A model generated the notes under the pieces. It saw only the letters and a program-made list of their open reading frames with translations. It did not search any database and had not been told where the DNA came from. From Sphingobacteriales bacterium (GTDB taxonomy: Bacteria; Bacteroidota; Bacteroidia; Chitinophagales; Chitinophagaceae), in the NCBI GenBank assembly GCA_016200915.1, contig JACQDV010000057.1:1-64000 (forward strand): 64,000 nucleotides of DNA. Reading direction: 5' to 3'. Both the position numbers and the translations under genes were made by a program. Below are positions 23,532 through 31,420 of this stretch, one piece after another. The number at the start of each line of letters is the position of its first letter. Position 1 is the stretch's first letter.

Positions 23532-24746
23532 ATGATTCAAACATCAAAAAGATTAGAGGGAATTGGTGAATACTATTTTTCTCAGAAGCTGAGGGAGATT
23601 GATGAATTGAATAAGCAGGGGAAGAATGTAATTAACCTTGGTATTGGCAGTCCTGATTTGCCGCCACATCCTGATGTGATTAAAGTATTACAGGAAGAAA
23701 GCAGCAAACCCAATACACATGCCTATCAATCATACAAAGGTTCGCCGGTGTTGCGTAAAGCGATGAGTGACTGGTATAATAAATGGTATGGTGTTGAATT
23801 AAATCCTGATACGGAAGTATTACCGCTGATAGGAAGTAAAGAAGGTATCATGCACATTTGCATGACCTATTTAAATGATGGCGACAAAGTTTTAATTCCC
23901 AATCCCGGTTATCCAACTTATACCAGTGCAGTAAAATTAGCAGGAGGAGTTTGTGTTGAATACGAATTAGATGATGATAATGATTGGAAGCCAAACTTTG
24001 CGGAATTAGGAAAATTATTTCAAACTAAAGATAATGAGGTAAGTGAGGTTGTGTCCCCTCCCGGGAGGGGCAGGGGTGGGTTTAAGCTGATGTTTGTGAA
24101 TTACCCGCATATGCCTACGGGAAAATTGCCTGAACAAAAATTCTTTGAAGAACTGGTTGCCTTTGCCAAAAAGCACAGCATACTAATTGTTCATGATAAT
24201 CCATATAGTTTTATTCTGAATGATTCACCCATGAGTTTATTAAGTGTGAATGATGCAAAAGAAGTGGTGCTGGAATTAAACTCCTTAAGTAAAAGCCAGA
24301 ATATGGCAGGATGGAGAATAGGGATGTTATGTGCTGCCAAAGAAAGAATTGATGAAGTGCTTCGCTTTAAAAGTAATATGGATAGCGGAATGTTTTTACC
24401 TGTGCAATTAGCAGCAGCAAAAGCATTAAGTCTCGGTAAAGATTGGTATGATAGCGTAAATGCAGTGTACAAACGCAGAAGAGAAAAAGCATTTGAGCTA
24501 CTTGATCTGCTTGGTTGTGAATATTCAAAAGACCAAGCTGGAATGTTTGTGTGGGCTAAAATCAACAGCCGCTATAAAGATTGTTATGATTGTGCTGATT
24601 TTGTTTTGTACAACAGCAATGTGTTCATTACACCTGGTGGAATATTTGGTAATGCCGGTAACAATTATGTGAGAGTGAGTTTGTGTGCTACAGAAGAAAA
24701 ATTTGAAGAAAGCATTAACCGTATTAAAAACAGTTTGAAAAATTGA
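23532..24746 (+). CDS. Class I/II PLP aminotransferase (aromatic operon)
   Basis: 404 residues. Fold-type I aminotransferase: INLGIGSPDLPPHPDV, NPGYPTYTSAVKLAGG, FVNYPHMPTGKLP (the NxPHxPTG substrate loop, near 190), HDNPYSFIL, and the PLP Lys254 in SLSKSQNMAGWRIGM. By position it supplies the transamination of phenylpyruvate, hydroxyphenylpyruvate or prephenate. Residues 175-184 (SPPGRGRGGF) are not part of the family fold; they are encoded by an inverted fragment of the operon's palindromic element (24055-24081), placed just before the conserved KLMFVNYPHMPTG strand, and read through in frame. Confidence 0.9.
   Translation: MIQTSKRLEGIGEYYFSQKLREIDELNKQGKNVINLGIGSPDLPPHPDVIKVLQEESSKPNTHAYQSYKGSPVLRKAMSDWYNKWYGVELNPDTEVLPLIGSKEGIMHICMTYLNDGDKVLIPNPGYPTYTSAVKLAGGVCVEYELDDDNDWKPNFAELGKLFQTKDNEVSEVVSPPGRGRGGFKLMFVNYPHMPTGKLPEQKFFEELVAFAKKHSILIVHDNPYSFILNDSPMSLLSVNDAKEVVLELNSLSKSQNMAGWRIGMLCAAKERIDEVLRFKSNMDSGMFLPVQLAAAKALSLGKDWYDSVNAVYKRRREKAFELLDLLGCEYSKDQAGMFVWAKINSRYKDCYDCADFVLYNSNVFITPGGIFGNAGNNYVRVSLCATEEKFEESINRIKNSLKN
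24055..24081 (-). repeat. In-frame copy of the GC-rich palindromic element inside the aminotransferase
   Basis: CCCCTCCCGGGAGGGG (24055-24070) followed by CAGGGGTGGGT. Read on the minus strand this is ACCCACCCCTG + CCCCTCCCGGGAGGGG, the left end of the long elements at 25611 and 26225. It adds ten residues without breaking the frame. Confidence 0.85.
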
Positions 24747-24756
24747 TTGATAAAAA

Positions 24757-25605
24757 ATGTTTAATAACCTGGCGATAATAGGTACTGGTTTAATTGGAGG
24801 CTCTTTCAGCTTGTGTTTGAAAGAAAGAGGATTAGTTAAACATACCATTGGAGTAAGCCGTACGCAGAAGAGTGCTAACAAAGCACTGGAACTTGGGATT
24901 GTGGATGAGATTCTTCCATTGGAAGAAGCAGTGAAGAAAGCTGATTTGATTTATGTAGCAATTCCTGTTGATGTTACTATTCCCACCATGGAAAAGATAA
25001 TGGACATGGTTACGGATAAACAAATTGTGGTGGATGCCGGTTCAACTAAATATGCGTTATGCAGTGCATTGTCCAATCATCCAAAAAGAAATCGATTTGT
25101 GGCATCGCATCCAATGTGGGGAACGGAGTATAGTGGTCCCGAAGCAGCAGTAAGGGAAGCTTTTGCCGGAAGAGCCTGTGTGATTTGTGAAAAAGAAAAA
25201 AGTGATAAAGATGCACTGGAAGCCGTAGAAAAAATTTATCGTGACTTAGGAATGCATATCGTTTACATGGATGCCGATGCACATGACATACATGCTGCGT
25301 ATGTAAGTCATATTTCTCACATCACTTCATTTGCTTTGGCGAATACTGTATTGGAGAAAGAGAAAGAGGAAGATGCGATTTTTGAATTAGCCGGTGGTGG
25401 TTTTGAAAGTACGGTGCGTTTGGCAAAGAGTAACCCGGCAATGTGGGTACCCATCTTTATGCAGAATAAAGAAAACATACTTGATGTATTGAATGAACAT
25501 ATCAGTCAGCTGAGAAAGTTTAAGGCGAGTTTAGAAAAAGAGAATGCTGATTACTTATTGGAACTAATTGAGAATGCGAATAAGATTAGAAGGATTATTA
25601 AGTAG
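24757..25605 (+). CDS. tyrA: Prephenate dehydrogenase
   Basis: 282 residues. NAD-binding Rossmann loop IIGTGLIGGSFSLCLKERG at the N-terminus and the catalytic His region FVASHPMWGTEYSGP (near residues 111-125). The C-terminal helical domain AYVSHISHITSFALANTVL is typical of TyrA. No chorismate mutase or ACT domain, so the mutase is supplied by the downstream fused gene. It starts 10 bases after the aminotransferase, and its stop is six bases before the left 165-bp element. Confidence 0.93.
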   Translation: MFNNLAIIGTGLIGGSFSLCLKERGLVKHTIGVSRTQKSANKALELGIVDEILPLEEAVKKADLIYVAIPVDVTIPTMEKIMDMVTDKQIVVDAGSTKYALCSALSNHPKRNRFVASHPMWGTEYSGPEAAVREAFAGRACVICEKEKSDKDALEAVEKIYRDLGMHIVYMDADAHDIHAAYVSHISHITSFALANTVLEKEKEEDAIFELAGGGFESTVRLAKSNPAMWVPIFMQNKENILDVLNEHISQLRKFKASLEKENADYLLELIENANKIRRIIK

Positions 25606-25610
25606 AGTGG

Positions 25611-25775
25611 ACCCACCCCTTGCCCCTCCAGGGAGGGGGTGATTAGGGCTAATGCGTAAGTGATAGATAAAGTTCTTTTTAGACTAAAGTAATTTCTTAA
25701 ATAATTAAAGCTGTCTATACCCTCTTGGGAGGGGCGGAGAGTTTTGCAATAAATGAATGATTAAATGGGGTGGGT
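25611..25775 (+). mobile_element. 165-bp MITE/REP-like element, left copy
   Basis: Ends are ACCCACCCC and GGGGTGGGT, 9-bp perfect inverted repeats. Inside are a CCCCTCC..GGGAGGGG hairpin near the left end, a central AAAGTTCTTTTTAGA block, and GGGAGGGGCGGAGAG near the right end. Direct repeat of 26225-26390, with conserved blocks separated by diverged AT-rich stretches. It begins six bases after the tyrA stop and its right end is two bases before the DUF559 start codon. No clear target-site duplication. Confidence 0.85.
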
Positions 25776-25777
25776 GC

Positions 25778-26200
25778 ATGAAACGTAAAATCTTACCATA
25801 TAACCCAAACTTAAAAGAGCTGGCGAAAAAGCTTCGTCAAAACATGACTTATTCGGAAGTAAAGTTGTGGAATGTTTTGAAGGATGGGAAAATGATGGAG
25901 TATGATTTTGATAGGCAGAGGCCAATAGGAAATTATATAGTTGATTTTTATTGTAAGGATCTGATGCTGGCTTTGGAAGTGGATGGGATAACACACGATG
26001 ATGAAAAGGTGATACAGAAAGATGAGATACGACAAGAGGAGTTGGAAGGGATGGGTGTTTCGTTTTTAAGATTTAATGCGTTGGATGTAGTGAATGATTT
26101 TGATAATGTGCTGCGGAGCATCGAAGGATGGATAATGGATTATGAAGATAAGAATGGGATTAGTGAGTTTGTTTTGAAGAGAAGAGCTGAAAGAAAGTGA
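25778..26200 (+). CDS. DUF559 (Vsr/MutH-like) endonuclease-domain protein between two repeat elements
   Basis: 140 residues. LRQNMTYSEVKLWNVLKDGKM, then FDRQRPIGNYIVDFYCKDLMLALEVDG is the DUF559 core: the VDF...LEVDG pattern gives the Asp/Glu-x-Asp residues of a PD-(D/E)xK-type nuclease related to very-short-patch repair enzymes. FLRFNALDVVNDFDNVLRSI ends the domain, as in family members. The start at 25778 is preferred to an upstream ATG at 25757, which lies inside the repeat element. It interrupts the aromatic operon between tyrA and the DAHP synthase gene and is the only non-biosynthetic gene there. Function is unknown for this family; a link with the flanking repeats is inferred. Confidence 0.88.
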   Translation: MKRKILPYNPNLKELAKKLRQNMTYSEVKLWNVLKDGKMMEYDFDRQRPIGNYIVDFYCKDLMLALEVDGITHDDEKVIQKDEIRQEELEGMGVSFLRFNALDVVNDFDNVLRSIEGWIMDYEDKNGISEFVLKRRAERK

Positions 26201-26224
26201 GATTCTTTTAAGTGTGAGTGATTA

Positions 26225-26390
26225 ACCCACCCCTTACCCCTCCCGGGAGGGGATAAAGAAAAACAGCAAGAGTGACTGTTAAAGTTCTTTTTTAGATTGA
26301 AAAAATAATTTATTGAATTAAAGGCATGTTTATCTCCTCCACGGAGGGGCGGAGAGACTTTTAATAAATGAATGTATAAATGGGGTGGGT
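26225..26390 (+). mobile_element. 166-bp MITE/REP-like element, right copy
   Basis: Same orientation and plan as 25611-25775: ACCCACCCC start (26225), perfect CCCCTCCCGGGAGGGG palindrome at 26237-26252, AAAGTTCTTTTTTAGA, GGAGGGGCGGAGAG, AATAAATGAATG and TAAATGGGGTGGGT end (26390). Conserved blocks with the left copy leave little doubt that both derive from one element. Confidence 0.85.
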
Positions 26391-26423
26391 AAAAGATGAA
26401 TAGAATTGTTGTAGTACAAATGT

Positions 26424-26458
26424 GCGACGCAACGAAAGTAAAATAGCATTGCTGTCGC
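26424..26458. repeat. GCGACGCAA hairpin
   Basis: GCGACGCAA near the left and TTGCTGTCGC on the right pair with one bulge. The word AAATGTGCGACGC that starts it recurs at 37891-37903 upstream of pdhA. Confidence 0.5.
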
Positions 26459-26493
26459 CGGTAACATAAAAACAAAACCAAATTTTAATAGTT

Positions 26494-26501
26494 TAATTTT
26501 G
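26494..26501 (+). promoter_or_regulatory. Possible internal promoter -7 box (TAATTTTG) before DAHP synthase
   Basis: TAATTTTG lies five bases before the ATG at 26507, nearly the same layout as TAATTTTG-GTCATC-ATG at the leader peptide. No TTG at the normal -33 distance, only a TTT. It may let the second half of the operon be transcribed despite the insertion. Confidence 0.45.
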
Positions 26502-26506
26502 ACATC

Positions 26507-27592
26507 ATGCAAGCAACACAAACAGTGAATGAAAAAGTACAGGCGGCGTGGAATAAAAGACCGCTGGTGATTTCTGGTCCGTGCAGTGCGGAGACAGAAG
26601 AACAAGTAATTGAAACTGCCCGGCGATTAGCAGCAACCGGTAAGGTAGATATGCTGAGAGCCGGTATATGGAAACCACGTACCAAACCCGGAATGTTTGA
26701 AGGAGTTGGCGCTAAAGGTTTACCCTGGTTACAACAGGCAAAGAAATTAACTGGTTTGCCAACAACAGTTGAAGTAGCAACCGGTAAGCAGGTAGAAGAT
26801 GCCTTAACTTTTGATGTGGATGTATTATGGATAGGTGCCCGTACAACGGTAAACCCTTTCAGCGTACAGGAAGTGGCTGATGCTTTACGTGGAGTGGATG
26901 TACCAGTACTGATTAAAAATCCTATAAATCCTGATTTGGAATTGTGGAGCGGTGCCGTTGAACGTATTGCCAGAGTAGGTGTGAAACAAATTGGTTTGAT
27001 TCACCGTGGATTCAGTGCTTATGGTAATACAGAATACCGTAATGCGCCAATGTGGCATCTTGCTATTGAAATGAAACGCCGCAACCCAAGTATAATGATC
27101 ATTAATGACCCTTCTCACATCTGTGGACGCAGGGACATATTAATGGATGTGGCGCAAAAAGCGATTGACCTTGACTTTGATGGTTTGATGATTGAAAGTC
27201 ATATTGATCCTGATAAAGCATGGAGTGATGCAAAACAACAAGTGACTCCGGAAGCATTAGGTGAAATGATCAGTTCAATTAAATGGCGTAAAGAAGATGT
27301 TCCTTCTGATGAATTTCATTCTGCGCTGGAAAAATTACGTCAGCAAATCAATCACCTTGATGATGAACTGATGGATTTGTTAGGTCAGCGTATGAAGATT
27401 GCTGAAAAGATTGGTGAATACAAAAAGAATAACAGTGTAACTATTTTGCAAACCAACAGATGGAATTCCATCTTAGAAAGAGCTTTTGCAAAAGGGGAGA
27501 AATTAGGCTTGAGCAAAGAATTTATCACCAAGTATTTTGATGCAGTGCATATGGAAAGCATCAATAAGCAAAACAGGATTATGAATTCTTAA
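26507..27592 (+). CDS. Bifunctional DAHP synthase - chorismate mutase (AroQ type)
   Basis: 361 residues. N-terminal DAHP synthase of the KDO8PS-like class II-beta type: VISGPCSAETEEQVIETAR, RAGIWKPRTKPGMFEGVG, IGARTTVNPFSVQEVA, LIKNPINPDLELW, and INDPSHICGRRD (about residues 10-230). The C-terminal about 90 residues are a chorismate mutase AroQ domain (EKLRQQINHLDDELMDLLGQRMKIAEKIGEYKKNN). Condenses PEP with erythrose 4-phosphate and rearranges chorismate to prephenate, so the operon here contains every step needed for prephenate except shikimate-level aroD/E/K. Confidence 0.95.
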   Translation: MQATQTVNEKVQAAWNKRPLVISGPCSAETEEQVIETARRLAATGKVDMLRAGIWKPRTKPGMFEGVGAKGLPWLQQAKKLTGLPTTVEVATGKQVEDALTFDVDVLWIGARTTVNPFSVQEVADALRGVDVPVLIKNPINPDLELWSGAVERIARVGVKQIGLIHRGFSAYGNTEYRNAPMWHLAIEMKRRNPSIMIINDPSHICGRRDILMDVAQKAIDLDFDGLMIESHIDPDKAWSDAKQQVTPEALGEMISSIKWRKEDVPSDEFHSALEKLRQQINHLDDELMDLLGQRMKIAEKIGEYKKNNSVTILQTNRWNSILERAFAKGEKLGLSKEFITKYFDAVHMESINKQNRIMNS

Positions 27593-27622
27593 GGCGAATG
27601 GTGAATAGTCATTGGTGAATGA
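27593..27622. repeat. GGTGAATGGTGAATAGTCATTGGTGAAT-type repeat
   Basis: GGCGAATGGTGAATAG and ATTGGTGAATG are near-direct copies that fill the gap between the DAHP synthase gene and aroB. Confidence 0.6.
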
Positions 27623-27634
27623 TATAAAAGAACA

Positions 27635-28663
27635 ATGAAAGAATTAAAGTACCAGTTTTCTAAAAGAGAGGTAACATATTACTTAGATGCTGAGTTTTCT
27701 TATTTGGAAAATTTAGTTGACAAGAGTAATACTGTGCTGATACTTGATGAGAATGTGGCTGGTTTTTATAAAGAAAAACTGGAAGACTGGAAGACGATTG
27801 TAATTCCCCCGGGTGAAGCTTATAAACAACAATCAACCGTTGATGCTATTATTCTTCAGCTGATAAAAATAGGAGCAGACAGAAAAACATTTTTAGTAGG
27901 GGTAGGTGGCGGAGTGATTACGGATATGACCGGTTATGTTGCTTCCGTGTATATGCGTGGTGTGCAATTTGCTTTTGTTCCTACTACTTTGTTGAGTATG
28001 GTGGATGCTTCTATTGGTGGAAAGAATGGAGTAGATGTTGGTATTTATAAGAATCTCGTTGGTACCATCAATCAGCCGCAATTTATTTTGTTTGATTATT
28101 CACTGCTGCAAACATTGCCCGAAGCAGAATGGATCAATGGTTGTGCAGAAATGATCAAGCATGGCTGTATAAAAGATGCCGGTTTATTTCAATTGCTGGA
28201 AGAAAACAATCTTTCATCTATTCAATCAAACACATCATTATTTGCTTCTATCATTGAAAGAAATGTGACGATTAAATCAGATGTAGTTAAGAACGATGAA
28301 TTTGAAAACGGGGAAAGACGCTTATTGAATTTTGGTCATACACTGGCACATGCTATTGAGAATAGTTATCAATTGCCACACGGACAGGCGGTGAGTATTG
28401 GAATGGTAACAGCAGCAACTATTTCGGAAGAGATCAATAATTTCAACTCGGTTGATAAAGAAAGATTGATTAAAGTGTTAGAGCAATATCATTTAACTAC
28501 ACATTTTTCATTTGACAAAGCAAAAGCATTTGAAACGCTGGTAATGGATAAGAAACGTGCAGGCAATGCAATGAATTATGTGTTGCTTAAAAGGATTGGT
28601 GAGGCAGAAGTAAAATCTATTCCACTGGTTCAGTTAAAAGATTTAGTGCTACAAATTATTTAA
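27635..28663 (+). CDS. aroB: 3-dehydroquinate synthase
   Basis: 342 residues. AroB motifs: ILDENVAGFY, PPGEAYK, GVGGGVITDMTGYVASVYMRGVQFAFVPTTLLSMVDASIGGKNGVD and the metal His in GHTLAHAIE and LPHGQAVSIGM. Uses NAD and a divalent metal to make 3-dehydroquinate. The stop is followed after three bases by the aroA ATG, so translation is probably coupled. Confidence 0.96.
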   Translation: MKELKYQFSKREVTYYLDAEFSYLENLVDKSNTVLILDENVAGFYKEKLEDWKTIVIPPGEAYKQQSTVDAIILQLIKIGADRKTFLVGVGGGVITDMTGYVASVYMRGVQFAFVPTTLLSMVDASIGGKNGVDVGIYKNLVGTINQPQFILFDYSLLQTLPEAEWINGCAEMIKHGCIKDAGLFQLLEENNLSSIQSNTSLFASIIERNVTIKSDVVKNDEFENGERRLLNFGHTLAHAIENSYQLPHGQAVSIGMVTAATISEEINNFNSVDKERLIKVLEQYHLTTHFSFDKAKAFETLVMDKKRAGNAMNYVLLKRIGEAEVKSIPLVQLKDLVLQII

Positions 28664-28666
28664 ACA

Positions 28667-29968
28667 ATGAATGTTACCATATCACCTTCTTCAGTAAATG
28701 GAACGATACAGGCTCCAACTTCTAAAAGTTCGATGCAGAGAGCCTGTGCGGCAGCTTTACTGGTAAAGGGAAAAACTGTGATTAAGAATCCTGGATTCTC
28801 TAATGACGATAAAGCGGCAATGGACGTAATACAGAAATTGGGAACGAAAATTCAAATTGATAATGGACAGTTGATAGTGGATAGTGTTGGTGTAAATCCT
28901 GATAAATTAGAAATCAATACTGGTGAAAGCGGATTGGGTGTAAGAATGTTTACTCCAATTGTTGCGTTGAGTGAAAAAGAGATTTTGATTTCGGGTCATG
29001 GTAGTTTGATGGAAAGGCCGATGGATTTTTTTGACGAAATTCTGCCAAAGCTGGGAGTAAAGATTGAATCTAACAATGGTAAGCTGCCAATGAAAATCGA
29101 GGGGCCGTTGAAACCGGCTACCATTGAAATTGATGGTTCATTAAGTTCACAGTTTCTTACCGGTTTGCTGATGGCCTTTAGTGCTGCTGATGCAAAAGAT
29201 GTTTCTATCAAAGTAAATAACCTCAAGAGTCGTCCTTATGTTGATTTAACGTTAGCGGTGATGAAAGAATTTGGAATGAAAGTTCCGCAGAATAAAAACT
29301 ATGAAGCTTTTTATTTCGACTCAGATACTCACCACTCACCACTCACTACTCACAACTACACTGTGGAAGGTGACTGGAGCGGCGGAGCATTTTTATTGGT
29401 TGCAGCAGGAATTGCCGGTGACGTAACGGTAAATGGTTTGCAGAACACATCTACGCAAGCTGATAAAAAAATTATTGATGCTTTACTGGATGCAGGTGCT
29501 GATGTAACGGTGAATGATGATTCAATCAATATTAAAAAGAATAAACTGGAGGCATTTAGTTTTGATGCAACAGATTGTCCTGATTTATTTCCACCATTAG
29601 TAGCCTTAGCAGCGAATTGTAAAGGCATCACCAAAATACGTGGATTAAGAAGATTGAAACATAAAGAGAGCGATCGTGGTATTACTTTAAAAGAAGAGTT
29701 TGATAAACTGAGTACACAAATTGATTTGAATGATGATGAAATGCTGGTGCATGGTAATGGTGGAATCTTTGTAAAAAACCATACCATGAATTCACACAAT
29801 GATCATCGTATTGCAATGGCTGTAGCGGTAGCTTGTTTAAATGCTGATTTTGATGTGGAGATAAGAAATGCGGAAGCAGTAAATAAATCTTACCCCGATT
29901 TTTATCAGCACCTGCAAAAACTGGGAGTAAACGTAACTTTACCTAATAAGCAAACGGTTCATGAATAG
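28667..29968 (+). CDS. aroA: 3-phosphoshikimate 1-carboxyvinyltransferase (EPSP synthase)
   Basis: 433 residues. AroA motifs: APTSKSSMQRACAAALL, GESGLGVRMFTPIVAL, GSLSSQFLTGLLMA, DWSGGAFLLVAAGIAG, RLKHKESDR and NSHNDHRIAMAVAVA. Joins PEP to shikimate 3-phosphate. Two patches look foreign: residues 65-74 (DNGQLIVDSV) from 28856-28886, and residues 220-232 (DTHHSPLTTHNYT) from a CACCACTCAC string at 29327-29357. Both keep the frame. It overlaps aroC by eight bases. Confidence 0.95.
   Translation: MNVTISPSSVNGTIQAPTSKSSMQRACAAALLVKGKTVIKNPGFSNDDKAAMDVIQKLGTKIQIDNGQLIVDSVGVNPDKLEINTGESGLGVRMFTPIVALSEKEILISGHGSLMERPMDFFDEILPKLGVKIESNNGKLPMKIEGPLKPATIEIDGSLSSQFLTGLLMAFSAADAKDVSIKVNNLKSRPYVDLTLAVMKEFGMKVPQNKNYEAFYFDSDTHHSPLTTHNYTVEGDWSGGAFLLVAAGIAGDVTVNGLQNTSTQADKKIIDALLDAGADVTVNDDSINIKKNKLEAFSFDATDCPDLFPPLVALAANCKGITKIRGLRRLKHKESDRGITLKEEFDKLSTQIDLNDDEMLVHGNGGIFVKNHTMNSHNDHRIAMAVAVACLNADFDVEIRNAEAVNKSYPDFYQHLQKLGVNVTLPNKQTVHE
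28856..28886. repeat. ATTGATAATGGACAGTTGAT repeat inside aroA
   Basis: A string of GATAATGGACAGTTGATAG words like that inside lipB (14638-14663). Reads in frame. Confidence 0.5.
29327..29357. repeat. CACCACTCAC tandem repeat inside aroA
   Basis: About three and a half copies of a 7-8 base CACCACT/CACTACT word (31 bases) inside the coding sequence. CTCACCACTCACTACTCAC strings are otherwise typical of intergenic Bacteroidota DNA. Confidence 0.65.
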
Positions 29969-31010
29969 TTTTGGAAGATTATTACGAGTATCCATATTTG
30001 GCGAATCGCATGGAGAATGTGTGGGAATAACCATTGATGGTTGTCCTGCAGGTTTGTCTTTATCACCAGAAGATTTATTAGCTGACCTCGAAAGAAGAAA
30101 AGGTGGTAAGCAAAAAGGAACTACGCCAAGACAGGAAGAAGATTATCCTATTTTTAAGAGCGGTGTTTTTAATGGTAAGACAACAGGGTTTCCTATCACT
30201 ATTTTATTCGACAATAAAAATACCCGCAGCGAAGATTATAATAAACAAAGAAGCATACCACGGCCGGGCCATGCAGACTGGGTAGCTCATCAGAAATTTG
30301 GTGGCAATGAAGATTATCGTGGCGGCGGCCATTTTAGTGCAAGGTTAACAACGGGAATAGTGGCAGCAGGCGCTATTGCAAAGAAATTATTAACCCTCCC
30401 CAACCCCTCCCGGGAGGGGATAACTGGCCTCAGCATTCATGCAGAGGTGACGGAGATAGGCGGTGAAAAAGATTTAGAGAAAGGATTGCAAAGAGCAATT
30501 GATGCTAAAGATTCTGTTGGTGGAGTGGTGGAATGTAAAGTAACCGGTATGCCGGTTAGCATTGGTGAACCGTATTTTGATTCAGTTGAATCTGTTTTAT
30601 CGCACATATTATTTGCTATTCCTGCTGTAAGAGGAGTGGAGTTTGGAACTGGTTTCGCTGCAGCAAAAATGTTTGGCAGCGAACATAATGATGCGATTGA
30701 AAATATGGAAGGTAAAACGCAAAGCAATCATGCAGGTGGAATAGTAGGAGGTATCAGCAATGGAAATAATTTGGTTTTCCGTTTGGCAATTAAACCAACA
30801 TCCTCTACACCAAAAGAACAATACAGTTTAAACTGGGATACAGAACAAATGGAAAATTTTTCCATAAAAGGGAGACATGATCTTTGCGTGGCGTTAAGGG
30901 CACCTGTTATTGTGGAAGCCGTAACCGCATTAGTGCTGGCAGATTTTATGTTATTAGAACAACAAATACCGAGAGTGTTCCCCGGTTCGGGAATAATGAA
31001 TAAAGAATAA
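29961..31010 (+). CDS. aroC: Chorismate synthase
   Basis: 349 residues. AroC signatures: SFGRLLRVSIFGESHGECVG at the N-terminus, RSIPRPGHADWVAHQKFGGNEDYRGGGHFSARLTTGIVAAGAIAKK, and the C-terminal SIKGRHDLCVALRAPVIVEAV. FMN-dependent last step to chorismate. Residues 145-155 (TLPNPSREGIT) lie where the family has a short loop between KKLL and the ISxHA strand; they come from the palindromic element at 30393-30423, so the enzyme carries an in-frame insertion of about 11 residues. Starts within the last codons of aroA. Confidence 0.95.
   Translation: MNSFGRLLRVSIFGESHGECVGITIDGCPAGLSLSPEDLLADLERRKGGKQKGTTPRQEEDYPIFKSGVFNGKTTGFPITILFDNKNTRSEDYNKQRSIPRPGHADWVAHQKFGGNEDYRGGGHFSARLTTGIVAAGAIAKKLLTLPNPSREGITGLSIHAEVTEIGGEKDLEKGLQRAIDAKDSVGGVVECKVTGMPVSIGEPYFDSVESVLSHILFAIPAVRGVEFGTGFAAAKMFGSEHNDAIENMEGKTQSNHAGGIVGGISNGNNLVFRLAIKPTSSTPKEQYSLNWDTEQMENFSIKGRHDLCVALRAPVIVEAVTALVLADFMLLEQQIPRVFPGSGIMNKE
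30393..30423 (+). repeat. In-frame copy of the GC-rich palindromic element inside aroC
   Basis: ACCCTCCCCAA followed by the perfect CCCCTCCCGGGAGGGG palindrome (30404-30419) and ATAA. This matches the left end of the 26225 element, including the GGGGATAA after the palindrome. Confidence 0.85.
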
Positions 31011-31080
31011 TGAATATCGAATGAAGAAATATGACTTTTCCTTTCATCATTCAATATTCCTTGTTCGGTGTTCGATATTT
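31005..31080. repeat. AATATCGAA...TTCGATATT dispersed inverted repeat
   Basis: AATATCGAA (31014-31022) and TTCGATATT (31072-31080) pair perfectly; inner words AATGAAGAAATATGA and TCATCATTCAATATTCC extend the pairing imperfectly. The left arm overlaps the aroC stop. It is the AACACCGAACAAGGAATATTGAATG repeat family and may end the operon transcript. Confidence 0.75.
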
Positions 31081-31111
31081 TAAATAAGAAATAAAAACTT
31101 TTTGAAAGTAC

Positions 31112-31411
31112 ATGGCAGAGATATATCACATCACCACCAAAAAAGAATGGCAGGAAGCAAAAAAGAAAGGTTCGTATGAAGCTGCTTCATTAGCCACCGA
31201 AGGATTTATTCATTGCTGCGAATTAAAACAGTTGCGTGGCGTAGTTAAAAGATATTATGCAGGACAAAAAGGATTAGTTGCTTTGCTGATTGATACCGAG
31301 CTGATCAAGTCACCTATCAAATACGAACTTTCGCCATCGGTTAACGAAGAGTTTCCTCATATTTACGGACCAATCAATGCTGATGCAGTAGAAGATACTT
31401 TAGAGTTATAA
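31112..31411 (+). CDS. DUF952 family protein
   Basis: 99 residues. IYHITTKKEWQEAKKKGSYEAASLATEGFIHCCELKQL is the DUF952 signature, and VALLIDTELIKSPIKYE...FPHIYGPINADAV the rest of the small alpha/beta fold, related to ADP-ribosyltransferase-like folds by published structure. Function unknown. Followed after nine bases by the thiamine-binding-like gene. Confidence 0.8.
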   Translation: MAEIYHITTKKEWQEAKKKGSYEAASLATEGFIHCCELKQLRGVVKRYYAGQKGLVALLIDTELIKSPIKYELSPSVNEEFPHIYGPINADAVEDTLEL

Positions 31412-31420
31412 GATTTTATT

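Noticed and set aside
24055-24070. CCCCTCCCGGGAGGGG in the aminotransferase as a transcription terminator
   Set aside because: It is inside a coding sequence, in frame, with no T tract after it.
25757-25777. ATG at 25757 as the DUF559 start
   Set aside because: It would translate the last bases of the repeat element (IKWGGC), which family members do not share; the next ATG at 25778 begins the conserved sequence region.
27800-27820. CCCCCGGG in aroB as another palindromic-element copy
   Set aside because: It encodes the native AroB motif PPGEAYK and lacks the flanking ACCCACCCC sequence.
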